Source of the DNA: Prototheca cutis
Taxonomy: Eukaryota; Chlorophyta; Trebouxiophyceae; Chlorellales; Chlorellaceae
NCBI GenBank assembly: GCA_002897115.2
Contig: BCIH01000014.1
Coordinates: 324,861 to 388,860, forward strand
Direction: 5' to 3'
Length of the DNA: 64,000 nucleotides
Below are positions 33,124 through 42,501 of this stretch, piece by piece. Position 1 is the stretch's first letter. The number at the start of each line of letters is the position of its first letter. A program made the translations under genes and the position numbers. The notes beneath the pieces are model-generated. The model did not search any database, was not told where the DNA came from, and saw nothing but the letters and a program-made list of their open reading frames with translations.

Positions 33124-35122
33124 ATGAGCACGGCGGTCCACCTTGGCTTTCCAATGGTGTCGTCCTCCGGTCAGGGCCAGGGCGTGGCGGATCTGGTGGA
33201 GCTCCTGGATAGCAAGTGGTACGTGGTGTTGTTAAATAAAAAGTGTAGGTGGCAGAGCTGCTCTGGATCTGCCTTGCGCAGCCTGACCGAGCTCGGGTGT
33301 TTCATGCGGGGTCCCCCCCCTCGCCAACTTGCCTGCCTGCCTGCCTGCCTGCCGTAGGTTTGGCACCACCTCGCGCTCGGGCTCCAACCGGGGTTTCCGG
33401 CGCGACGCCCGTGGCGCGACGGGTCCCCGGAGGTCCTACAACAGCCTGGGAAACAGCGGCGTGAGCGACCTGAGCAGCAGCGGGAGCCGCGGCGAACTGG
33501 AGACGCGGATCATCGACTGGGGCCAGAACCTGGACTGGTTCCCTCCCGCGCTGGACAAGCAGCAGCAACAGCAAAGGCTGCGCTCCCCCGCTCGGCCGCG
33601 GGGCGACGGGCCGGGCCTGGCGCCGCCGTCTGGCACCACCTGGGCGCTGGCACAGCCGTCTCCACCCGGCACGCCCGGCGGCGCGCCCGGGCCCGAGCCC
33701 GAGCTCGAGCCGCGGCGCGTGCCCTCGCCCTTTGAGAAGCCACGGGATCCTTCCTCGTCGCCGCCCGACCACCTGGGCACCTGGGCAGGGCGACAACGTG
33801 TCTTTTCTGAGTACCTTCGCGAGGAGGAGGAAGCCGAGAACGCCGCTGCAGCGGCTGCTGCGACAGCTGCAGGTTCGGTGCCGTCGGTGGACGGCTCTCC
33901 TCTGGACGGCGGCCGTGCTGCCGCGGCGGCCGGTGCAGGAGTGCCACAGCAGGGCAACCGCCCACGTCCCCACTTTACAATCGACCCCGAGGTCGTCGCC
34001 GGCGGTGCAGGTGCGACGGGACCATTGGTGTCTGCGGCCACGGTGAGTGACGGCGGCCCTGTGGTGTTGCGGCCGCCTTCGCTGCCGGCTGCCACCACCA
34101 CCGGCGCTGGAGAGGCTGCCGGTCCGTCGCAGCAGAACGAGGACGACGACGTCAACCTTGCGTGGCGGTGGCGGTTTACGCGCAAGTGGCAGATGGAGCA
34201 GGCCAAGCAATTCGACCCGTCGTACGGCCAGGGCCCCGAGGACGACGACGATTGGGACGCAGCGTTGGGCTTCATGACGGCGCGGGCGGGCGAGCTGGAC
34301 ATGCCGACACCCGGCTCGATGGAGCTCGAGCGCGCGGCGCGCGCCGCGGCCGACGGTGCGGGAGGCATGGGCGGCGGCGGCGGCGCGGGCGCGCTGACCC
34401 CGGGTGGCACGTCCCTGCTCCCCGAGCCCAGCCCCAGCTTCACCGCACCCGTGCTCCTCGAGGGCGCGGGGTCTGCGAGCGTGGGCGACACGCTGCTGGC
34501 TCGCGAGGCCGAGGCCGCCCCCGCCACACGGCGGCTGGCTGCCGTCGCGCAAAAGGCCCGCCACCTGGCAGCGCGCCAGGTGGAGATCGAGCACGCCGTC
34601 GCGGCGCGGTGGGAGTCGGCGGCCGTCGGCGCGCCGTGGGTCGGTTCGCACCTGGACCCCGTCGCCGTGGATCACTGGGGGCGGTTTGCTTTTGTGCTGG
34701 CGCGTGTCCAGGACGCCGAGGACCGGCGCAAGCTGCTCGTGCGCGGGCGCAACGGCGGCAGCGAGGCGACGCTGACCGCCGCACTGCGGCGCGAGGTTTC
34801 GTCGGCCGCGGCGCAGCACCGGCTGCCTGCCGCGGCCGTCACCATCCTCGCCGCGGGCACCATGGAATGGCGCCGCATGGGTGGCGGTCAGGGGCTCGGT
34901 GGCACGGGACTCAACGGTGCCGCGCCTGCGTCGCCACAGCCGGGTGAAGGCCGGGTGCTGGCTGTCCGCGCACAGACCATGGGCAAACTGAAGGATCCCA
35001 TGGTCCGCAACCTCCGGGACGCCGACCGCGTCGTGTCGGAGCTTGCCTCCGCGGCGCTGCCCCCGGGCTGCAGCATCCAGCCCGCCTCGCCTTCCAGTAT
35101 TGCCGTGCCCGTCGCGCGTTAA
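33124..35122 (+). CDS. unknown low-complexity protein
   Basis: Not recognised. Two exons, 33124-33218 and 33358-35122, give 619 residues. It begins MSTAVHLGFPMVSSSG, then a basic Arg/Gly/Ser patch (RSGSNRGFRRDARGA), a Gln run (KQQQQQRL), Pro/Glu-rich and Ala-rich linkers, an acidic-aromatic block (NLAWRWRFTRKWQMEQAKQF, then EDDDDWDAALGF), and an Ala/Arg-rich helical C-terminal region (ARHLAARQVEIEHAVAARWE, AVDHWGRFAFVLARVQDAED). No signal peptide or membrane segment. Strong wobble-GC bias in this frame and a clean intron argue that it is real. A long opposite-strand open frame here is a compositional shadow. Additional exons downstream of 35122 cannot be excluded. Confidence 0.6.
33330..33354 (+). 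repeat. GCCT microsatellite
   Basis: Five to six tandem GCCT units immediately before the acceptor (TAG at 33355-33357) of the unknown gene's exon 2, where they serve as a pyrimidine-rich tract. Confidence 0.85.
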
Positions 35123-36221
35123 GCTGAGCAACAAACCGCTGCGTCATGCAGTCGTCGCGGGGAGCCTCCTCGTCTGGTACACGACGGCCAGCCGTCCACC
35201 ATTGCTACCGTGCTCTATGACCGCTGCTGCCACCGCCGTCGACGTCTGATATTTCATGCAGCTTGAGTCCTGATGCGGCGGTGGCAGTGCTCAAAGCGCC
35301 GGTGCCACTGTGCAGCCCGCCCCCACTTGTGGACGACCCGGACCCCTTTCCCGTTTGGACCCGAACGAAGACACAGTTGTCAACCGCCTCCCCCCTGGCG
35401 CGGGCCTTGCGCCCGGGTCCGCTGAGAGCCGCATTTCAACAAGAGAGACCCAGCGCGTGGAGCGTATCACTGCCTGGCTTTCCGCCGACCGCCCTCGCCC
35501 TTGTGCGTGCCTGTTGCGGCGGCATCTTTTTTCCACCCATAAGCACAGCCGTCACCGGGACGGCTCGCTCCGGCCGCCCAACGGATGTCCCGTAGCCACC
35601 TGGCAGCCAGTCATCTCCCTGGCTGCAAGCCACGGCATGTCTCGTGTGCTTGGAGGCTGTCCGGTTTGCTTGCAAAAGGCTGAAGCCCGGACGGGCGTTG
35701 CGCCCGAGGCGCCGTGCGCAGTCACGACGTCGCGCCGCTGCCTCTCGTGCCGTATGGAACGTTTACTGTGGGCATCGCGCCATTGACCCTTCCCCCCATA
35801 CCCTTTCCTTCTCGTGCCATCCATCCAGACCAGCCGGAATGGACCTGAGTCAAGCCAGTCGTCTTGGAAAACCCCAACCGTTGTTTTCGTTTGTTCCCCC
35901 ATGCTCTAGTATGCGTATGCAGTTTTCCCACATATCTCGGCGTGCCGCTATCCTAGAGTGGCCATTGCGTGCGTGCATGTCGTCGATGCCGGAGCCCAGT
36001 ACCCCTGGGGCCCTGTGCTGACCCCGGCAACAGAAAATCCGGATGCCAGGCGTGCCAACGGCCTCTTGGCCTCGCTTTCCTATGACACGCTCCTTTCCTT
36101 TCCTTTCCCGATTTATTATGCTCCGTCAAGAACTGTCTTGGCTTGTGTTTTTGTGACAGTGTCGCAGTAGGATGGGGACCGGTTTTGGAAGCAGCGTGCA
36201 GGGAGCGCAATGGCTGTATTT
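35123..36221. other. intergenic between convergent genes
   Basis: 1.1 kb between the unknown protein gene and POLA2. Some frames at 35260-35600 have coding-like composition, and an acceptor-like CATGCAG is at 35244-35250, so an extra 3' exon of the upstream gene is possible; no family is recognisable. Confidence 0.3.
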
Positions 36222-38773
36222 TCAGAGGCGGTGGACGTCCACTCGGATGGCCTCGCAGGCGGCAGTCCGGCGGTCTGTGGCTGGCGCAGTGCAGATGCGG
36301 GCGAACGTTCCTCGACTGGCCCGGCCGGGGTTGACTGCCACGCCCCCCCTGCTGCCGGGCAGCGCCCTGGCAAAGGGCGCAAGGTCCGAAGGCACCAGCA
36401 GCACCCCGGGGGGGGTGTCATGGGGAATTGCCAGCCCCGTAGTCGCAGCACCGCAGTCCAGGGGCAGGCCTGGGGGGGGCGGGAACAGCGGGAAGTAGGA
36501 TTCCTGGTCTGCCACATGTGCCGCGAGCGCGGCGGTGCGCTCGCCTGGCGGAGACGGGCCCAGACTGGCATCCCGGTGCACCAGCTCCTCGCGACCCGCG
36601 GCCATCAGCCAGTCGGCGGAGCACGCACCCAGTGCCAGGCCCGTGCCTGCCAACTCCACAGTCGCCGGGTTTGGCAGTGCCATGATGCCCCCTGCCACAG
36701 GGGGCAGTGCCGCCGCGGGGCTCGGGAACACCGGAGTTTGGTGCAAGTCTTGGACCGAAGGCACCAGCAGCACCCGTGTGCTGCGGTGCGTCTCGGCAAA
36801 TGCCTGCACTGGAGCCAGCACCTGCAGTATCGTTGGTTTTGTTGACAGGGAGGTCGAGTGGAGGAGAGGTCTGTGCAGGTGTGTCAAGCGGGGCATCAGA
36901 ACCACAGGTGCCCCGGGATTCGAAGAACGCGTGATGCATGGAAAGACCGTGGCTTTCAACGACATGGATCGCAGCACATTCTGCATCCAAGTCCATCCTT
37001 GCTCCCCTCTTAAAACAGACCAGGGGGGCCAACCAACAGAGGAAACAGCCAACGTCCGTACCCGGCTTTCAAATATGGTCTGGAAGGTCTCGTCGACCAG
37101 ACCCGCTCCAAGTTGCGGGTGTGCCTCGTCCACAAAGGGTCCCATGAGCAGCAGGCACGCGGGCCGAAGCTCGCCGCATCGCCGCAGCAGCGCGTGCAAC
37201 GGGGCGTACTCCAAGTCGCTCGCCGCGGTGAACGGTCCCGCAGCGGCAACGACTGACGCTGGCGCTGCGTCAGCGGGCGGTGGCCGGGCCGCGGACGCTG
37301 ATGCAGCAGCGGTCTGCCCATCCACCACCAAACCCCTCGGTCGACAGGTCACCACTTCGGCTGCGACGATGCAGTGGCCCGAGGGGTTGCTGCCCCTGAC
37401 GGCCACCACCTGCCCTGGGAATAGACGGTACGAGGACACGTGGGACAGGTCCAGCTTGACCCTGGCGCCGCCAGACACACGCTCACTGCCCTCCAGCAGC
37501 ACAGACTGCGGGTTGAGCCGACCGGACTCCGTGCCTGTAGTTGTTCGGTTGGGGGGGCAATTGATGAATGTTTCCTTCTGCGAGAAGGGCTTCCCCGCAA
37601 TGGGGATGGGTTCCCTGTCAGGCTCAACAAACTTTCCCCCTTTCTTTCTTTCCCTCTGCATAAATCCCAGCAAACCAACGACAGACCCACGCACCAGAGT
37701 CGCAGCAGATGCGGCCGACAAATGTGGCGGTGGTCTGGCAGACCGTGCCGACGGGGTGGGGCCGCGCCGCTTCGTCCCCTGCGTTTTCCAGGGCAGATTC
37801 CCACACTGCGATGCGCGCCTCGAGGTAGGCGGCCCGCACCTCCAGTCGGTCGGCCCCAAACCGTGACCCGGTCGGTGCGGGATGGCCCAGGACGATGATT
37901 TCAGGCCGTGGAGTACCATTCTCAGCCATACAGCAGGGGAGCTCCGGGTTGAAGCTGCACACGGGGGCCACTGGGCCCTCCACAGCCGGCAGTGCCGGTG
38001 CCGCAGTGGGCCGCGCCGCGGTAGTCGGGCCAGTCGTCGGCCTCGCAACTCCAGCGGGAGATGCCGCGGCTGCCAGCATCGATTCCATGCCAGATCCCAC
38101 CGTCTTGGCTTGCATGTAGGGGCTGATGCGCTGGTTTGGTGCGACAACGCCCTTGCCATGAGGCGGGTTTCGCCTGTAGGGCCACATGTTGGGGTCGGTG
38201 GTGACAGGGTGGGACGGCTCTGGAACAGGCCAAGGAGGAGCTCTCCCAGTTCCAGCACCAAGCGCAAGAGCATGCATGTCAACAACCAATAACTGGAGGC
38301 ATTGAAATCCCCAAGCGTTGTATGGGCCTACCCAGTTGTGTTAGTTGCGTCTGTCAGGCACTTGCTGCTCTTCAAGGTGTTGCTGGCAGAGAATGCCCGC
38401 ACATCCTCCAGTGTCACTTGGGCCGCTCCAAACCTGACAAAGTAGAATGACCGGTTGTGGGGGGACGGCGGTGAGCAAGGGAAACATCATTTCACTGTGT
38501 TCCCTCTCCAGGGTGCAAACCTTCTCCCAGGGGAGGGGCCGCATACTCCCATCCGCCCTCAAATGCTATGGCCGATGGCTGGATGATCACACTATGCAAC
38601 CCACAAAACGAGCACCTGTTTATGGTCATGAAGCGATCGAATGCAGCTGCGAGATCGCCGGGATCGGCTCCATGTTTGCCTGCAATACCCGCGAGTTCCT
38701 GGAGCACGCCCGGCTCGACAGCCCTGTAGGCCGTCGAGTGACGGAGCAGGACAGTGTGGATAGCTTCATCCAT
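36222..38773 (-). CDS. POLA2: DNA polymerase alpha subunit B (p70/Pol12)
   Basis: Accessory subunit of Pol alpha-primase that links primase and polymerase at replication origins. Five exons: 38616-38773, 38332-38433, 37695-38242, 37062-37534, 36222-36821; 626 residues. The N-terminal helical domain starts MDEAIHTVLLRHSTAYRAV; a disordered linker follows. The OB fold includes CQTTATFVGRICCDSG, SVLLEGSERVSGGARVKLDL and SSYRLFPGQVVAVRGSNPSG. The inactive phosphoesterase domain shows CGELRPACLLLMGPFVDEAH, TRVLLVPSVQDLH, SYFPLFPPPPGLPLD, PPGVLLVPSDLAPFA and GVAVNPGRASRGTFARI. Exon 3 uses acceptor GGGAG at 38243-38247 to keep phase; this is the weakest junction. Confidence 0.92.
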
Positions 38774-39118
38774 AGTACTCAGTTGTGGAGGCGGTGATGC
38801 TCCATGCGTTGAATTTGCCACGCCAGCGAGTCCCCCTAAGATGCAGCCGAGCTGGACCACAGTTCGAATTGAGACCACGGGGTCGTGATCACGTGGGCGC
38901 AGACGCCCTGGGGCGGGCGCCCTCCCTGGCACCCCCCTCCCCAATGGGGAGCATGGTCCGGGAGCCCAGCCAACTCTGTGTCGGGCACGGCTGCTCAGAT
39001 TTTATGACGTTGTATGAAAACACTCAATCGGCATAATAGTTGCGCGTTGTAATCGACAGGAGCCTTTGTTCGCGCGCCGGGCAGGACTGGACACCTCAAG
39101 CGTTCAGGGCCCGTCGCC
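38774..39118. promoter_or_regulatory. head-to-head spacer, POLA2 / RPB10
   Basis: 345 bp between divergent start codons, no exon seen. A CACGTG-type word (TCACGTGG, about 38889) lies near the middle. Confidence 0.5.
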
Positions 39119-39497
39119 ATGATCATCCCCGTGCGCTGCTTCACATGCGGCAAGGTCATCGGCAACACATGGGACACCTACTTGGACCTTCTACAGGCGG
39201 GATACTCAGAGGGGTGAGACAGGGAGCGGAGGGACCCCTTGCATGCCCGGCCCTGGTCTATCTGCAGGAGCCAAACTGCGGACGCCACCCGCCACCACTC
39301 ACCCTCCACTCTGCAGAGACGCCATGGACGCGTTGGGGCTGTCTCGGTACTGCTGCAGGCGTATGGTCATGACGCACGTGGACTTGATCGAGAAGCTCCT
39401 GGCGTACAACCCCCTGGAGCGCACGGAGAATAACGTCGTCCAGCCACAGCCCGTCAGCGTTCCAGAGACCAGGATGGACTCGGGCAGCGACGAGTAA
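39119..39497 (+). CDS. RPB10: RNA polymerase I/II/III shared subunit RPABC5 (Rpb10)
   Basis: Zinc-binding subunit common to all three nuclear RNA polymerases, needed for assembly of the Rpb3-Rpb11 platform. Two exons, 39119-39213 and 39317-39497; 91 residues. The sequence is near-invariant: [58 protein letters not shown]. The four zinc cysteines (CxxC and CC) are present. Typical members are about 65-75 residues; this one carries a roughly 25-residue extra tail ending in an acidic GSDE. Confidence in identity is very high because of the invariant motifs. Confidence 0.97.
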
Positions 39498-39771
39498 GAC
39501 TGATGACACATCCAATGGAAGCAAGGCCTGGCCAAAATGGGGAGGACGCTCAGATTCCCCATGCGACATAGGCATTGTCGGCGGTGGCTGAACGTGCTGG
39601 CCCCTCCTTCACAGGGACCGGCCGCCGGTTCTGAACACTGACTGCGTGTATGTACTACTCTTTCGTTTATGTTTGATGACCTCCCGTCCATGGACTTGTT
39701 TTGACCCGGGGATCTTTTATAACCTTGAAAATCTTGCGCGGACAATGGCGTGCAGGACTACTGGTGAGAAG
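39498..39771. other. RPB10 3' flank
   Basis: 274 bp between the RPB10 stop and repeat copy 2; nothing recognised beyond probable 3' UTR. Confidence 0.35.
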
Positions 39772-40394
39772 TACCGTGCAGGGCAAAAATAATGCCACCA
39801 GCTCAGCCAGCAGCAGCATCACATCATCCCGGGGGTTGCTGGGCATCCCTGATGGCTGACAATTTTCACACTCTGCAGGGCAATAGGAAGGTTGACGACT
39901 ACCTCAAATGGCGGACCATCTCCGGGGCTGCTTTCCCGTCCCGGGGCAAGGGAAGGAGCCCCGGGAGTTCCGACCCCCAGTTGGGAAGGCTATAACCCCC
40001 CATGATAGATGGATGGATGTTCATCAGCGCTGCGGCGCTGAAAGCGCTGAGGGCGCTGGCCGGTCTTCCGCAGGCTCTGCACGATGTGCCTCATGTTCAG
40101 ACACGCCATCAAGTCTCTGTTCCAGAGACGATGCTCGCTGTTCGGGGGCCGGCACTCCTCGTTGGTGCAGGGCAGCAGACCCTGGCACACCACCTCGGGT
40201 GTCTGCTCCCTGCGGTACGGGCGTGGGTTGGGCATGCCTTCTCCTGCTGCCGAGAAGGAGCCCAACCCATTCTCTGAGCGATGCGGCCAGGGAATGCGGT
40301 CCAACAGGCATTTTGTTTGGGAGGCCTGCCCTTGCTGTGCAGGCGGGAGTCGACAAATCCCGAGAAGGTTTCATCCTTTTCTGCCGGTAATGTA
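39772..40394 (-). mobile_element. dispersed repeat copy 2 with Fanzor/TnpB-like C-terminal relic (best preserved)
   Basis: Second copy of the 620-bp repeat, lying between the convergent RPB10 and histidinol dehydrogenase genes. Minus-strand order: conserved upstream part (40240-40394), intact zinc-ribbon frame (39990-40304), non-coding tail to 39772 with a GC stem at 39922-39964 whose arms CCGGGGCT and AGCCCCGG pair perfectly. The right edge is set by where similarity with copy 3 stops (near TAATGTA). No terminal repeats or target-site duplication could be recognised. Confidence 0.72.
39990..40304 (-). pseudogene. Fanzor/OrfB zinc-ribbon C-terminal fragment, open frame (copy 2)
   Basis: An open minus-strand frame contains PRPYRREQTPEVVCQGLLPC, CTNEECRPP, RLWNRDLMACLNMRHIVQSL and KTGQRPQRFQR before a stop at 39990. 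The C-x5-C and C-x4-C spacing and WNRDxxAxxNxxxI motif match the C-terminal zinc ribbon of TnpB/Fanzor; the aspartate of WNRD corresponds to the last RuvC catalytic residue. The upstream domains (wedge, REC, first RuvC acids) are absent, so the frame is a relic or a non-autonomous element, not a nuclease gene. The ATG at its start is not conserved. Confidence 0.65.
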
Positions 40395-40554
40395 CAGCTA
40401 GAGCGTGGGGAAGAACAGTGCAGCATGAGGAGGGTGTTGTAGTCATGCCAGGGCTGAACAACAGCATGCACACTGGTTTGGAAGGACACCACTTGGATTG
40501 GTGCTGGCGAACTGGCCAAACTCATGCACATGTTGTCAGGACAATGACCATCAC
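40395..40554. other. histidinol dehydrogenase 3' flank
   Basis: 160 bp between repeat copy 2 and the histidinol dehydrogenase stop; nothing recognised. Confidence 0.3.
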
Positions 40555-42152
40555 TCACGGCAGTCCTAGGCGGACGGTGACGGCTCGGCGGTGGGCTTCC
40601 AGCCCTTCGACGGCCGCCATGGTCGCGACGGCTGGCCCCAGCGCGGCCAGTCCTTCCCGCGTCAGCCCCTGGACTGTCATGGCGCGGGTGAAGCTGTCCA
40701 GGCTGACGCCGCTGTACATGCGTGCGTAGCCGTAGGTGGGCAGGGTATGATTTGTCCCCGATGCATAATCCCCCACAGACTCGGGCGTCCAGCGGCCCAA
40801 GAACACCGACCCGGCGCGGCTGATGCTCGGCACCCACTCCTCGGCGTCAGCGGTGTTGATGATGAGGTGCTCGGGTGCGTACGCCTCTGCGAATGCAATG
40901 GCTTCAGTCCGGGAGTTCACGCACACCACGCGGCTGTGAGTCAGCGCGCGACGCGTGGCCGCCGCGCGCGGCAGCGCATCACATGCTGCGTCGACTTGTT
41001 TCAATATCTCCTCCACATCCACGCCCGGCAGCGCGACCAGCAGCGCCTGGCTGTCGGGTCCGTGCTCTGCCTGGGAAAGCAAGTCCAGCGCCACGTGCGC
41101 AGGATCCGCGCCGGCATCGGCGACGACCAGGACCTCGCTGGGCCCCGCGGGCATGTCGATGGCCACGAGGGCCTCGCCCTGCGCCAGCGCCATCTTGGCC
41201 GCGGTGACATACTGGTTCCCGGGCCCCAGGAGCTTGTCCACTTTGGGCACGGTCTCAGTGCCCCAGGCCATCGCGGCCACGGCCTGGGCGCCGCCAGCCC
41301 GCAGGACGTGCGTCGCACCGGCCAGTCGAGCGCAGTACAGCACCTCGGGCGCGATGCTGCCATCGGCCCGCGGCGGCGTGGCCAGCACGACCGTCCCGCA
41401 CCCCGCTAGAGACGCGGGCGTGGCCAGCATCAGCGCCGAGGAGGGAAGCACCGCCGTGCCCCCGGGGACGTAGAGGCCCACTGCGCCCAGAGGCCGAGTC
41501 ACCCGCTGGCACACCACGCCTGGCTCCGTCTCCACGAGCAGGTCGGGGCGGCGCTGCGCAGCGTGGAACGCCGCAATATTGGCGTGCGCACGGTCAAACG
41601 CAGCCTTGACCTCCAGGGAAAGTTCAGGTTCGGGGAGATCCTGAAGCAGTAGTTGGTTGCCGATGTTGAAAATGGTGGTATTCTATTTGTGATTGCCATT
41701 GGCAGCGTTTGTGATTGTGGCAGCGCTTGATGTTCTCCGCACTTGTTTGAAATATCCCGCCTGCAAGACGGCACAGCACCAGCCCCCAACTGGAGCCGGA
41801 CCTGGATGGGGGTGCAGACGGCGTCCAGATCGACGCCATCAAAACGGCGGGTGTAGTCCTTGACGGCGTCGTCGCCGCGGCGGCGCACGTCCTCCACAAT
41901 GGGCGCCACCGTCGCCATGATGCTGGCAAAATCGATGCGGGGCCGGGCCACCACCGCCGCCAGGTCCTCCTTGCCCAGCTGGGAGTACTGGTACACTTGC
42001 ATGGGCACAGAGGGAATGGCTGTCGTCGTGGCCTGGGTCGCCACGCTATCTCGGCTACGGGAAGTGGTGGCAGCCGCGGGAGTCCGGGGCCTCACGCAGG
42101 CAGGGCCATGGAAGGGTGCAAAGTTTCTGGTGGGACGCAAGCTGCCCTGCAT
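40555..42152 (-). CDS. HISD: histidinol dehydrogenase, probably plastid-targeted
   Basis: Zinc enzyme for the last two steps of histidine synthesis, oxidising L-histidinol to L-histidine with NAD. Two exons, 41802-42152 and 40555-41640; 478 residues. The first about 50 residues are Ser/Thr/Ala/Arg-rich ([20 protein letters not shown]), a transit-peptide composition. Core motifs: [113 protein letters not shown] (catalytic and zinc residues), [35 protein letters not shown] and [18 protein letters not shown]. Length and order match plant/fungal HisD. Confidence 0.95.
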
Positions 42153-42501
42153 GCTGCGCCGACCAGCAGGCTCCTGCAATATCAAACCTCTCACAATGTA
42201 AAACAATGCTTACGAGACGTGGGGTGTCTACGTTGCACCAAAGCAAGGTTATTTGCGCCGAGGGATTTGCCGTGTCCCCACATGCGCACGTGCCGCTAGG
42301 CCCGCAGAGCCAAGCCCCGGGGGGCCCCTGCCATCCCCGTCCCAAATCGCAGGGCGGGAAGTGCCTGCCGGGGCGCTGGGATCCGGGGAGCGACTGCACC
42401 AGCATTCATGCAGCCCGATCAGGCACTGTATTTCCCCCACTAGAAGGTTTATTGGGGGCCGACTGTGCCGAGGGCATGCGTCGGCCCAGCAATCGCCCAC
42501 A
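42153..42501. promoter_or_regulatory. head-to-head spacer, HisD / BAT2_N protein
   Basis: 349 bp between divergent start codons; no exon seen. Confidence 0.45.

Noticed and set aside
33302..35134. 610-codon minus-strand open frame opposite the unknown 619-residue protein
   Set aside because: Likely a compositional shadow: Arg/Gly/Ala-rich with no family match, while the plus strand has a start, a clean intron and wobble-GC bias.
36222..38285. 687-codon minus-strand frame in the POLA2 region read as one exon
   Set aside because: Parts of it run through introns; only pieces match POLA2 and the spliced model recovers the full domain order.
42153..42501. A shared motif among the head-to-head spacers
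   Set aside because: CAATCG-like words occur in several spacers, but not at consistent positions or in all of them; a motif search (MEME) over many spacers would be needed.
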